Assembly: GCF_000711955.1 (NCBI RefSeq)
Contig: NZ_JONR01000024.1
Location: 1-64,000 of the forward strand
DNA length: 64,000 nucleotides
Direction of reading: 5' to 3'
Source of the DNA: Nevskia soli DSM 19509
Lineage (GTDB): Bacteria > Pseudomonadota > Gammaproteobacteria > Nevskiales > Nevskiaceae
Shown here: positions 26,438 through 35,182 of the stretch, piece after piece
Layout of the letters: every line of letters begins with the position of its first letter
Position numbering within the stretch: the first letter of the stretch is position 1
The notes under the pieces: generated by a model
What the model saw: the letters and a program-made list of their open reading frames with translations, nothing else
Told to the model about the DNA's origin: nothing
Databases searched by the model: none
Program-made: the position numbers and the translations under genes

Positions 26438-27190
26438 ATGCTCAATCATTCGTACAACCGGCTGTTGGCCGCATTGCCCGAGCGGGACAGGACACGCATT
26501 ATGGCGCAGACGGATTTGGTGCTGTTGCGGGCCGGGACCGTCCTTTACGCGACCAGACAGACGTTGCGCTATGCGTACTTTCCAATCGACTGTATCTTGA
26601 CCCTTGGACAGAATAATGAGGGAACGTACACCGGTGAGGTGGCAGTGATCGGCAACGAGGGCTTTCTTGGTGTTGCAATGTTTATGGGCGGCCGACTCGC
26701 GACCAGCACCGCTAGGGCCTTGACCGGTGGCCACTGCCTTAGATTAAAAGGCGGGGCCTTCAAGCGGGAGGTTCGACAATCCTTGACGTTCGAGCGGCTG
26801 CTGTTGAGGTACACGCAAGGGTTGTTTTTCCAAAGTGCGCAGTCTGGAATCTGCAGACACGCGCACGATCTCCGTGCTCGAACAGCCACCTGCATTCTCT
26901 CCTGCCTGGAACGTCTTGGCGTCCATTCCTCCGAACTGACTATGGACCTCGTTGCCCGCATCCTGGAAGTGAAGCCCGCGGATCTTGGCGCTGCGATGCG
27001 CTTCCTGCAGGCCCATCGAATTGTCAATTGCCGAGGCGGCGAGGTCGAAGTGACTGATAGAAATGCCCTGGAGCAGACTGCCTGTGAATGCTACGAGATT
27101 ATCAAGCATGAGTTTCAGGTGCTGTTGCCCGATGCTATTCACCGCCGGCCCCATCCAATCGTGGAATCGGAGGCTTGTCAGCCGGGCTGA
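26438..27190 (+). CDS. Crp/Fnr-fold transcriptional regulator
   Basis: 250 residues. A beta-roll sensor domain (AYFPIDCILTLGQ, VIGNEGFLGVAMF), a long dimer helix and a C-terminal winged helix (ELTMDLVARILEVKPADLGAAMRF). It is similar in sequence and length to residues 135-390 of the regulator at 5060, so the two are paralogues at either side of the exopolysaccharide locus. No cAMP-binding Arg-Ser pair and no N-terminal Cys cluster is apparent. The recognition helix is weakly conserved. It lies 171 bases from the divergent PilZ gene and upstream of the acyltransferase operon. Confidence 0.78.
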   Translation: MLNHSYNRLLAALPERDRTRIMAQTDLVLLRAGTVLYATRQTLRYAYFPIDCILTLGQNNEGTYTGEVAVIGNEGFLGVAMFMGGRLATSTARALTGGHCLRLKGGAFKREVRQSLTFERLLLRYTQGLFFQSAQSGICRHAHDLRARTATCILSCLERLGVHSSELTMDLVARILEVKPADLGAAMRFLQAHRIVNCRGGEVEVTDRNALEQTACECYEIIKHEFQVLLPDAIHRRPHPIVESEACQPG

Positions 27191-27476
27191 TCGTCGCCGC
27201 ATATTCTTTCGATGCGCACTCCAGTAGCGGTACGGGGCAGGCAGGACGGACCCAATGGGGTTCCGGAGCCTGCCTCCGAGTAGTAAATCTTTTCCCATCC
27301 GCGACCGCTCAGCAGGGCAGCACGGATTGTACGGCAGCAAACAGACTTGATGTCCCCGCGCAGTGATAAATACGCGCCATGAAAAGAAACCTGCCGAACT
27401 AATAAATCCCCCAAAAGACCATGGATAAATCGCTCCGCCTTTTAAGCTGGATGAATAGTCCTTGTCTCACCGTGAG

Positions 27477-28160
27477 ATGAACGTGTTAGAGCAACAATCG
27501 CCGGATTGCCGTGATAACGGGCCCGATGCTCAGACGGCGCGCCGTATGCGAGGTTCTGGAACCCTTGGCGACTTGCTGCGAACGCAGATGTCCGGTGTCG
27601 TCGGCATTTTTATGGGAATGCGAAATCCTGCGGCGCCAGTGGCGTCGGTTCTGCGCTGGATCAATACCCGGTTCAAGACCTGGCGCTGCGATCAAATCGG
27701 CTTCGGAGTGGAAGTGCTGGGTTCGATATGGGTACATGGCGGAGGAACAATCAGGATAGGAAACAATGTCCGACTTGACGGGCGCATAGCGCCGATCGAG
27801 CTTCACAGCGCTCATCACGCTATGCTGGAGCTTGGAGATGACGTATGCATCTATGGCGGCACTTCGATTGAGGCGGTCGAAAGCATACAAATAGGCTGTA
27901 GAAGCGTACTTAAGCCGTTCGTGAAGATCATAGACAACAACTTCCACCCCCTGCGTGGCGACCGTAACCACAGGCCACCTCCGGCCCGGGTTCTGATCGA
28001 GGATGACGTGGTTATTGGCGACCACGCCATAATCCTGCCCGGAGCACGGGTGCAATCGGGGGCGTGGATCGGTGCCCGCTCGGTGATCAGCCATCGTGTA
28101 CCTAGCGGGGCCCGCGTTTCGGGAAACCCTCCCCGCATCCTCCGTATCCCGCAATGCTGA
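27477..28160 (+). CDS. Hexapeptide-repeat (left-handed beta-helix) acyltransferase 1
   Basis: About 227 residues. Hexapeptide repeats (IRIGNNVRLDG, LELGDDVCIYGG, VLIEDDVVIGDHAIILPGARV) and the His-bearing loop DNNFHP identify a LbH O- or N-acetyltransferase, as used for acetylating sugars or polysaccharides. The ATG at 27477 is chosen over an upstream TTG at 27462; neither has a strong ribosome site. It opens a six-gene plus-strand operon and overlaps the second acyltransferase by seven bases. Confidence 0.85.
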   Translation: MNVLEQQSPDCRDNGPDAQTARRMRGSGTLGDLLRTQMSGVVGIFMGMRNPAAPVASVLRWINTRFKTWRCDQIGFGVEVLGSIWVHGGGTIRIGNNVRLDGRIAPIELHSAHHAMLELGDDVCIYGGTSIEAVESIQIGCRSVLKPFVKIIDNNFHPLRGDRNHRPPPARVLIEDDVVIGDHAIILPGARVQSGAWIGARSVISHRVPSGARVSGNPPRILRIPQC

Positions 28161-28783
28161 CTCAGGATTCTATAAAAGGGTTTGCACAGCGCTGCGGATT
28201 ATGGCTGTCGAAGCGTATGCAAAGAGCGATCGGCCGTCTGCGAGCACGATGCATGCTGCGTGGCGCGACGATCGGGCGGGGCGTATGCGCCACTGGCCGC
28301 ATCAAGATCAGAAATCACGGCACCCTGTGTATCGGACGGAAAGTGACTTTCCTCGGGGGCATGATTCCTACACAAATCATCGTTCATCGCGGCGCGCGGC
28401 TGGATATCGGCGATGAAACCCTGTTCAACTATGGTGCCTCGATCGAGGTCTGGAACGAACTGACCATTGGCCGGCGTTGCATGATCGCATCCATGGTGCG
28501 TATTGCGGATGGCCCAGGGCAACCTGCATCTGCTGTCCGTCTGGGGGACAACGTCTGGATTGCGCACGGCGCGGCGATCGGGCCCAGCGTCACTATTGGG
28601 GAAGGATCTACCCTCGCGGCCGGCAGCGTGCTGGACAGGGATGTGCCGCCCCAGACGCTGGCCATAGGAGATCCCGCCCGGTTTGTTGGCCTCAACCTTT
28701 TAGCCGGGTTGTCCGCCCGATCATCTACCACTACGGCGTCCTCGTTTACCGGCGCCGTCTTGTCCAAGGAATCCCTTCAATGA
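28154..28783 (+). CDS. Hexapeptide-repeat acyltransferase 2
   Basis: 209 residues with repeats LCIGRKVTFLGG, RLDIGDETLFNYGASIEV, LTIGRRCMIASMVRI, VRLGDNVWIAHGAAIGPSVTIGEGS and a proline-turn end (PARFVGL). The active-site His expected after the repeat VRI is not obvious because the loop reads ADGPGQP where the first copy has DNNFHP, so catalysis may be altered. It overlaps its upstream neighbour and the acyl carrier gene (ATGA). It may transfer an acyl group delivered by the adjacent carrier protein. Confidence 0.82.
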   Translation: MLTQDSIKGFAQRCGLWLSKRMQRAIGRLRARCMLRGATIGRGVCATGRIKIRNHGTLCIGRKVTFLGGMIPTQIIVHRGARLDIGDETLFNYGASIEVWNELTIGRRCMIASMVRIADGPGQPASAVRLGDNVWIAHGAAIGPSVTIGEGSTLAAGSVLDRDVPPQTLAIGDPARFVGLNLLAGLSARSSTTTASSFTGAVLSKESLQ

Positions 28784-29025
28784 GTCATCGAGACATCCTG
28801 CGTCGTTTTATCGCCGATACGTTTTTCGTCGAAGAATTCAGCGATCACGAATCGTTCCTGCGGTCTGGAATCATCGATTCCACTGGAATGATGGAACTGA
28901 TTCAGTTTCTCGAAGAGAAGCTGTCGGTTCGGATGGTTGATTCGGATCTGGTTCCGGAGAACTTGGATTCCATCGACAACCTGCTGCGCTTCATCGGGCG
29001 AAAAGCAGCGGTTGGCCAGGTCTGA
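28780..29025 (+). CDS. Acyl carrier protein
   Basis: 81 residues. A four-helix carrier with the phosphopantetheine site in SGIIDSTGMMELIQFLEE (the Ser after Asp). It is encoded between acyltransferases and an AMP-forming ligase, the classic context of a dedicated carrier loaded by the ligase. The ATG at 28780 overlaps the previous stop as ATGA; longer frames upstream are shadows of the acyltransferase. Confidence 0.85.
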   Translation: MSHRDILRRFIADTFFVEEFSDHESFLRSGIIDSTGMMELIQFLEEKLSVRMVDSDLVPENLDSIDNLLRFIGRKAAVGQV

Positions 29026-29033
29026 ACCGGACC

Positions 29034-31031
29034 ATGTGCGGCATTGCAGGATTCACCACGCCGCCCGGACTGCACAAGGAAGTGCAGGCGCAAAGGTATG
29101 AGTTACGCCTGCGTCGCATGACGGCAAGTCTTTTCCACCGGGGGCCCGACGCCCAGAGGGCTCTACTGCTCGACGGCATAGCTCTAGGTCACACCCGCTT
29201 GGCAATTGTGGACCTGACCGCGGGGACCCAGCCGATGTCGGATACGGAGTCCGGCGTCACGGTAGTGTTCAATGGAGAAATATTTAATCACGATGATTTA
29301 AGGCGACAGCTGGCAAGCGGTTACCGCTTCCGCACCCGCTGTGATACCGAGGTCATCCTCGCTGCCTACCTCAAGGAAGGCATCGATTGCGTCCGCTCGT
29401 TCAACGGACAATTTGCTTTCGCCCTATGGGACCCACGTGACAGCAGCCTGTGGCTCGCGCGAGACCGTGTCGGCATCTGTCCTTTATTCTATTCAGTGAC
29501 GCGGGAAGGCCTCGCCTTCGCATCGGAGGCCAAAGCGATCTTCGCCGCGGAATGGCTACGCCCGCAACTAGATCCCCTCGCGCTGGTGGAATGCCTGCAG
29601 CAGTGGTCTCCGGTTGTTCCCCGCAGTTCCTTCTCTAATGTAATGAGTCTGCCGCCGGGAACATTTGGTCGCTGGCACAAAGGAATGCTATCGGTCCATC
29701 GCTATTGGGACCTCGAACTTGGCGAGGACCGTATCGAACAGGGTGTGACTGAAGCCCGCGCCGAAGCGCAGTTGGAGGAGCTTCTCACCGACGCTGTGCG
29801 TATTCGCCTGCAAGCGGATGTTCCGGTTGCGGCTTATCTCTCCGGAGGGGTCGATTCGAGCCTGATCTGTGCCATGGCGCAGACGGAATTGAAAGGTGCG
29901 CTGCAGACTTATTCGGTGAACTTCCAGCAGAGCCGCTACGACGAAGAGGCGTTCCAGTCCCAGGTTGCCCTCATGCTGGGGACCCGGCATCGGGCCGCGT
30001 GTATTACCAGCCGGGATATTGGCGAGCTTATTCCTACGGTGGTGCGCCAAGCCGAGCAGGTTCTACTGCGCACCGCACCAGCCCCATTTTTGAAACTTTC
30101 CGCTCTGGTTCGGGAAGACCACACCAAAGTCGTTTTGAGCGGCGAGGGTGCTGACGAGTTGTTCTGGGGCTACGATTTGTTCAAGGAAACAGCCATCCGG
30201 CAGTTCTGGGCCCGGCAGCCTCAATCGGACACGCGTCCTCGCCTGTTGTCTCGTTTGCATCCTTACCTCGGGCTGGATGAACAAGCGCCTGCCATGCTTA
30301 GGCAATTTTACGGCACCAGACTTGAAAGCATAGATGCCGCGGATTCCTCCCACCACATCCGTTGGGCCAGTTGCGCCCGCGCCACGCGCTTCTTTTGTTC
30401 TGCGTTCCTGGAATCGGTGCGGGATCATGATCCGGCCGCGGCGCTCGCGGCTACATTGCCCGCGGCACTTCAAGGCTGGAAGCCGCTGGCGCGGGCACAA
30501 TATCTGGAAATGCGGACCTTGCTATCCGGCTATCTGCTGTCATCGCAAGGAGACCGCATGCTGATGGCCAACTCGATCGAAGGCCGCTTCCCGTTTCTGG
30601 ATCATCGCCTGATCGAATTTGCAGCGCGAATGCCAGCATGGATCAAGCTACGCGGCCTGCGCGAGAAGTTCATCCTCAAACGTCTGGCCAGGCGAATGCT
30701 CCCGATGCAGATCGTCCAACGCATCAAGTTCCCGTACCGCGCGCCGGTGGCGGAGGCCTTGGCCGGACCATCGGCACCATCATGGGTCCGTGAAATGTTG
30801 GGGCGGGAGGCCGTCGATGCCGGGGGCGTATTCGACGCTGCCAAGGTAGGCAGGCTGCTGGATAAAATGACCAAGCAAACAGCGATCCCATCGGAAGCCG
30901 ATAACATGGCCCTCATGGCAGTCGCCAGCACGCAGTTGCTACTGCGGGAGTTTCCGGCCAATGGGGCGCAGATGCATGATCAGGGCGCCGAGATCGTTCT
31001 CCAATCCTCGCAGCGTGCCATGGCGGCATGA
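29034..31031 (+). CDS. Asparagine-synthase-type amidotransferase
   Basis: 665 residues. An N-terminal Ntn glutaminase domain begins MCGIAGF with the nucleophile Cys2, followed by FHRGPDAQ, NGEIFNH and CDTEVILAAY. The C-terminal ATP-pyrophosphatase domain has SGGVDSS in VAAYLSGGVDSSLICAM and VVLSGEGADELFWGYD. It would convert a carboxylate to an amide using glutamine and ATP. Such AsnB-like proteins also occur in exosortase and exopolysaccharide loci with an unproven role. It follows the carrier protein by eight bases and overlaps the ligase gene by four. Confidence 0.85.
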   Translation: MCGIAGFTTPPGLHKEVQAQRYELRLRRMTASLFHRGPDAQRALLLDGIALGHTRLAIVDLTAGTQPMSDTESGVTVVFNGEIFNHDDLRRQLASGYRFRTRCDTEVILAAYLKEGIDCVRSFNGQFAFALWDPRDSSLWLARDRVGICPLFYSVTREGLAFASEAKAIFAAEWLRPQLDPLALVECLQQWSPVVPRSSFSNVMSLPPGTFGRWHKGMLSVHRYWDLELGEDRIEQGVTEARAEAQLEELLTDAVRIRLQADVPVAAYLSGGVDSSLICAMAQTELKGALQTYSVNFQQSRYDEEAFQSQVALMLGTRHRAACITSRDIGELIPTVVRQAEQVLLRTAPAPFLKLSALVREDHTKVVLSGEGADELFWGYDLFKETAIRQFWARQPQSDTRPRLLSRLHPYLGLDEQAPAMLRQFYGTRLESIDAADSSHHIRWASCARATRFFCSAFLESVRDHDPAAALAATLPAALQGWKPLARAQYLEMRTLLSGYLLSSQGDRMLMANSIEGRFPFLDHRLIEFAARMPAWIKLRGLREKFILKRLARRMLPMQIVQRIKFPYRAPVAEALAGPSAPSWVREMLGREAVDAGGVFDAAKVGRLLDKMTKQTAIPSEADNMALMAVASTQLLLREFPANGAQMHDQGAEIVLQSSQRAMAA

Positions 31032-32599
31032 ACATCTCTGGTCATTGTGCCGCAGCGTGGCTCGCGGACCATGCGTTGCGCTCACCACAGGCGCCGTGCC
31101 TGGGCACTCCCTCGGGCTGGTTGAGCTATGGTGAACTGGACGATCGGGTTCGGCGCATGGCTGGATTCCTGTACGCAATCGGGGTACGCCGTGGCGATTT
31201 CGTTGTCGTCTCACTGCCGAATGTGCCTGCCGCGGTAGTTGCGAGTCTTGCCATACAGTCGCTCGGCGCCTGTTCAGTCGAGATCAATCCTGACTGGGAC
31301 GGAAACAGCAATGCCCGTATCGCGAACAAAACTGGAGCGCGGATAGCCATCCTGCACGGACGCAACGCGGCGAAGTGGAGCGGAGTGGCCCAGGCCTTTG
31401 TTCGTTACGTGATCGTTCATCCGGAGCATCCGTCAGCGACACTTCGGTCCCTACTGAAGCCTTGCCACTTGACCTGGATGTCAACGGATGGATTGGTTCA
31501 AGATGAAGAGATTCGGGTGCCTCCGCCATCGGCGGCAGTGGATCCCGATACGCCTGCGTTGGTGCTGTATACCTCCGGCAGTTCGGGCGCCCCTCGTGGG
31601 GTGGTGCAGACGCACCGCAATGTCTCGGCCAACACCAGATCGATATGTTCGTACCTGGGCCTTACTGCCGAGGATAGAGTCATGTCAGTACTTCCTCTTT
31701 ATTACTCCTACGGAAAAAGCCTGTTGCAGACGCACCTGATGGCCGGCGGATCGGTGTTCTTCGATCACCGCTTCATATATCCACACCTGGTCATCGACGC
31801 CATGAACCAGCAGCATTGCACCGGTTTCGCCGGCGTCCCGGCGACCTTCGAATTGCTGCGCAGGCAGATTGGTGCCCGATCATTGAAGGTTCCGGGTCTC
31901 CGCTATGTGACGCAAGCTGGAGGCGCAATGCAGCCCGAAACCGTGAAATGGGCCCGCACTGCCTTCGATCCCGCCGCGCTTTATGTGATGTATGGACAAA
32001 CCGAAGCCACGGCAAGGCTCTCGTATCTCGATCCGGCTGATGCGGTGGCAAAGGAGGGTTCAATTGGGCGCGGCTTGGCCGGTGTCGACCTGCGTATCGT
32101 CGCCGATGATGCCAGCAGCATGCCGCCGGGCTCCATCGGACAACTCGTCGCCAGGGGTGAAAACGTGACCCCTGGCTATCTCGGCGACGACGAGGCTACA
32201 CAGGAAATCATTCGCGATGGGTGGCTATGGACAGGAGATCTTGGCTACATGGATGACGATGGCTTCATTTTCATCACCGGCCGTTCCACAGAATTGATGA
32301 AAATTCGAGGTTACCGGGTCAGCCCCACGGAGATCGAACATTGCCTTTGCCGGCATCCGGAGGTCTTGGAAGCCGCGGTGGTGAGTATTCCAAGCGACAT
32401 TGAGGGCGAGAGTGCTGCAGCATTCGTGGTGACCAGTCCGGGCAAGACCGTGGCTGAAGAGGCCTTGCGCAAGTTTTGCCGTGAGCGGTTGCCCATATAT
32501 AAAGTCCCCAGGTTTATCCGGTTCGAATCAACATTGCCGCGAACCGGCAGCGGGAAAATCTGCAAATCAGAACTCAAAGAACGGGCGGTAAGACAATGA
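31028..32599 (+). CDS. AMP-forming acyl-CoA/acyl-ACP ligase
   Basis: 523 residues of the ANL superfamily: P-loop LVLYTSGSSGAPRG, A5/A7 region MYGQTEATARLS, WTGDLGYMDDDGF, the hinge MKIRGYRVSPTEIE and the catalytic Lys in RTGSGKICKSEL. It activates a carboxylic acid to an acyl-adenylate and loads it on CoA or, given the neighbour, the acyl carrier protein. It is not one of the long-chain FadD enzymes. ATGA overlaps at both ends. Confidence 0.87.
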   Translation: MNISGHCAAAWLADHALRSPQAPCLGTPSGWLSYGELDDRVRRMAGFLYAIGVRRGDFVVVSLPNVPAAVVASLAIQSLGACSVEINPDWDGNSNARIANKTGARIAILHGRNAAKWSGVAQAFVRYVIVHPEHPSATLRSLLKPCHLTWMSTDGLVQDEEIRVPPPSAAVDPDTPALVLYTSGSSGAPRGVVQTHRNVSANTRSICSYLGLTAEDRVMSVLPLYYSYGKSLLQTHLMAGGSVFFDHRFIYPHLVIDAMNQQHCTGFAGVPATFELLRRQIGARSLKVPGLRYVTQAGGAMQPETVKWARTAFDPAALYVMYGQTEATARLSYLDPADAVAKEGSIGRGLAGVDLRIVADDASSMPPGSIGQLVARGENVTPGYLGDDEATQEIIRDGWLWTGDLGYMDDDGFIFITGRSTELMKIRGYRVSPTEIEHCLCRHPEVLEAAVVSIPSDIEGESAAAFVVTSPGKTVAEEALRKFCRERLPIYKVPRFIRFESTLPRTGSGKICKSELKERAVRQ

Positions 32600-33633
32600 T
32601 GTTTAACTCACAGGTGCTGTCCATCGATCTCGAAGCCAAGGCAGCCGAATTGTCAGGTAAGCTTTCCAAAGCCGTACTGCATGTACTGCGCCGGCGTGGT
32701 TTGGTTGTGGCGATTTCCGGAGGTATCGACTCAGCCTGCACTGCCGCCCTGGCGGTGCGCGCACTGGGCCCCAGGCGCGTTCACGGATTGCTGTTGCCCG
32801 AGCGCGACTCGCAGGCTTTGAGTACCCGGCTGGGACGGGAGTTGTGCGAAAAACTCGATATTCCATATTCCGTGCACGACATCGCTCCGATGCTGGAAGC
32901 GGCCGGCTGCTATAGCCTGCGCGACGAAGCGGTGCGTTCCGTATGCCCAGATTTCCAATCTGGATGGCCATGGAATATCGTTCTGGGCAGCGACCGGTCC
33001 GGCGCCTCACGCCTCAATGTGTTTTATCTCGTGGTGCGCCGCCCGGACGGAGACGAGCAACGTGTGCGTCTGACGCCGCAGGCATATTTGCAGATCGTCG
33101 CGGCCACCAATTTCAAGCAACGCGCGCGCAAGATGATGGAGTACTACCACGCCGATCGCCTGGTCTATGCCACCTCGGGAACTCCGAACCGCCTTGAGTA
33201 CGATCAGGGCTTCTTCGTCAAACTCGGAGACGGTGCTGCCGATGTGAAGCCCATCGCGGGACTCTACAAGACCCAGGTATATGCCCTGGCGGCCCATCTT
33301 GGAGTGATTGACGGCATACTGCGTCGCGAACCCACCACCGATACCTATAGCCTGGAGCAGTCGCAGGAAGATTTCTATTTCTCGCTGCACTATTCGCAAT
33401 TGGACCTGATTCTTTGGGCCAAGAATCACGATATCCCGGTGGCCGAGGTAAGCAGACAGCTAGGACTGGACATGCAACTGATTCAGCACGCCTACAACGA
33501 CATCGACCAGAAACGCAAGTCAACCGCCTATCTGCATGCGCAGCCGATACTGCTCGAACCGGTAAACGAGATCGAAGCATTTCGGCCCAGGCTGGATGTT
33601 CAAATCCGAAATTCGGTAGGTGTTGCCGCATGA
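32596..33633 (+). CDS. NAD synthase-like adenine nucleotide alpha-hydrolase
   Basis: 345 residues. The PP-loop motif SGGIDSACTAALAV, LPERDSQ, and ATSGTPNRLEYDQGFFVKLGD closely follow the ammonia-dependent NadE core (including a segment before ADVKPIAGLYKTQVYALA). It lacks a glutaminase domain. The operon and the adjacent amidotransferase suggest that it may form an amide or adenylated product on a special substrate; simple NAD synthesis is less likely. The insert DFQSGWPWNIVLGSDRSGA near residue 120 is unusual for NadE. Last gene of the operon. Confidence 0.72.
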   Translation: MMFNSQVLSIDLEAKAAELSGKLSKAVLHVLRRRGLVVAISGGIDSACTAALAVRALGPRRVHGLLLPERDSQALSTRLGRELCEKLDIPYSVHDIAPMLEAAGCYSLRDEAVRSVCPDFQSGWPWNIVLGSDRSGASRLNVFYLVVRRPDGDEQRVRLTPQAYLQIVAATNFKQRARKMMEYYHADRLVYATSGTPNRLEYDQGFFVKLGDGAADVKPIAGLYKTQVYALAAHLGVIDGILRREPTTDTYSLEQSQEDFYFSLHYSQLDLILWAKNHDIPVAEVSRQLGLDMQLIQHAYNDIDQKRKSTAYLHAQPILLEPVNEIEAFRPRLDVQIRNSVGVAA

Positions 33634-33901
33634 GGTTGGGCGCTCTGTTCCTGCCCACGAGGCAATGTCGAGGTTTTGATGAAGCAGATCCAGTGCGTAG
33701 CGGCGGCTATCGATAGATGCGAACGCCTCGCCGGGACACCGGACTGCGTTGAAACAACGGCAGCCCTCGGAAAAAAATACCGCTATATGAAGCGCCGCGG
33801 TTGAAGCAGTCCGGAAAAAGATATCAGATGTGCTCTGTCAATCCAATCTCAGACCAGATGGAGAAAACTGCATGGTAATGGCGCCCACGAAGGCTCCGAT
33901 A

Positions 33902-34306
33902 TCACCGGTTGCGGGGAGGGGGAGGCGTGTTCTGGTAGACATAGCCGGGAACCTGGTTGCCCTTGCTGTACATGCACTGTTCGTAGGCGATGTCATAGCG
34001 CCGCTGCAAGCCTCTGCTTGAACGATCCGTCTCGCCGGCACCAATGGCCGATCCGGCAATCAGTCCGACGCCGGCGCCGGTGGCCGCGCCACCCCCGGAC
34101 CGCCCGATGAGGGCCCCCGCGGCCGTACCGATGGCCGTGCCCGCCACGGCCGTACCGAGTCCCTGATTCTGGGCGTTCGCCGCACCTTGCCCGATCTGCT
34201 GCTGGGCGAATTGTCGACACACCTGATCATCTTCGGCAAATACTTCGAAAGGCTTGTACAGGATCGACATGCGGCAATTAGTCATCGGGAGTCTTCCTGC
34301 TGTCAT
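33902..34306 (-). CDS. Glycine-zipper domain protein, hypothetical
   Basis: 134 residues from the ATG at 34306, which overlaps the upstream stop as ATGA. The middle has glycine-zipper repeats (GTAIGTAAGALIGRSGG, GAGVGLIAGSAIGAG), and the end reads YEQCMYSKGNQVPGYVYQNTPPPP, a common ending in small envelope proteins of this type. No clear signal peptide. It probably acts at the envelope or membrane. Co-transcribed with the gene at 34303-34779, both behind an FNR-type box. Confidence 0.65.
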   Translation of the reverse strand: MTAGRLPMTNCRMSILYKPFEVFAEDDQVCRQFAQQQIGQGAANAQNQGLGTAVAGTAIGTAAGALIGRSGGGAATGAGVGLIAGSAIGAGETDRSSRGLQRRYDIAYEQCMYSKGNQVPGYVYQNTPPPPRNR

Positions 34307-34779
34307 GGACCGGGAGGCGCCGGCGAGGGCGCTGGCGTGGCCGTAACCGCTTTCCAGGGCACGTTGCACTGCGTAACGTAGGGGTAGTAACCAGCCGGCT
34401 GTTCGCACCAATACCAATACTGCGTTGGTGGTGGCCCCGGCGGCATAGCGATGACAACCTCGGGCGGGACATATGCATCCGGATACGGATAGACCGGCGC
34501 GGCATACCAGAACCAGCTTGGGCCAACTACCCACCACCACCCGCCGTAATGGCCGTGATCACCATGATGCCAGTGCCCCTCACGCCAATGGTCCCCTAGA
34601 TAGGGGGCGGGCGGGACATGGCGATACGACCCGAAGCCGCCGTATCCACCATGTACGGGCGGTGCTCCGTGCCCTCCGCCTGGATGACCATGCTGTGCTT
34701 GAGCGAAGGCAGCCGGGAGAAGCAGCACGGTCGCGGCGAAGAACCGGACCATATTTTTTGCCAACGGCAATTCACGCAT
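34303..34779 (-). CDS. Secreted Gly/His/Pro-rich hypothetical protein
   Basis: 158 residues. A signal peptide (MVRFFAATVLLLPAAFAQA) is followed by a His/Gly-rich, then Trp/Pro/Tyr-rich region (GGWWWVVGPSWFWY) and a YWYWCEQPAGYYPYV ending typical of small secreted proteins found near glycine-zipper genes. GGAGCAGGT before the ATG at 34779 is a good ribosome site. First gene of a two-gene operon; the FNR-type box is about 99 bases upstream. Confidence 0.7.
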   Translation of the reverse strand: MRELPLAKNMVRFFAATVLLLPAAFAQAQHGHPGGGHGAPPVHGGYGGFGSYRHVPPAPYLGDHWREGHWHHGDHGHYGGWWWVVGPSWFWYAAPVYPYPDAYVPPEVVIAMPPGPPPTQYWYWCEQPAGYYPYVTQCNVPWKAVTATPAPSPAPPGP

Positions 34780-35182
34780 ACCTGCTCCAAGAAAGAACGC
34801 CGCAGGGTTTCATATGCACACCAGCGGCAAAAAACTTGGATGAGTCTAGTCCGCCGCCGCGCGCACCGACCTTGATCCACATCAATCCGGGACCGTCTGC
34901 GTTGCCTTGGGGAGGCGTGAATTTGCATGAACGGACCAGTGGATGGCGTTGCGCGATATCGACGGACCATGGTCCGGGACAACGGATCTTTCGCTAATGC
35001 GAGCTTCTTCGTCGCGGGCCGCTCAGCGAGCATTGCCGCAAGTCTGGGACATGAACCTGGCTTGGCGAAAATCCTTGCAAAAAATCCCGGGCACGTCTTG
35101 CGCAACCCGTGTTACAGCAAGTTGCAGGTGCCGACGATGCGATGACGGATAATCGGCCTGCGAACCATCTGCGCGCGTCGTT
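34780..35182. other. Intergenic region with an FNR-type box
   Basis: About 400 bases. Besides the FNR-type box at 34872-34885 I see no credible gene; the short frames here share no protein-like features. The right part lies just beyond the stop of the secreted protein gene at 35183. Confidence 0.55.
34872..34885 (-). promoter_or_regulatory. FNR-type box TTGATCCACATCAA
   Basis: A perfect TTGAT-N4-ATCAA, centred about 99 bases upstream of the ATG at 34779 on the minus strand. Confidence 0.72.
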
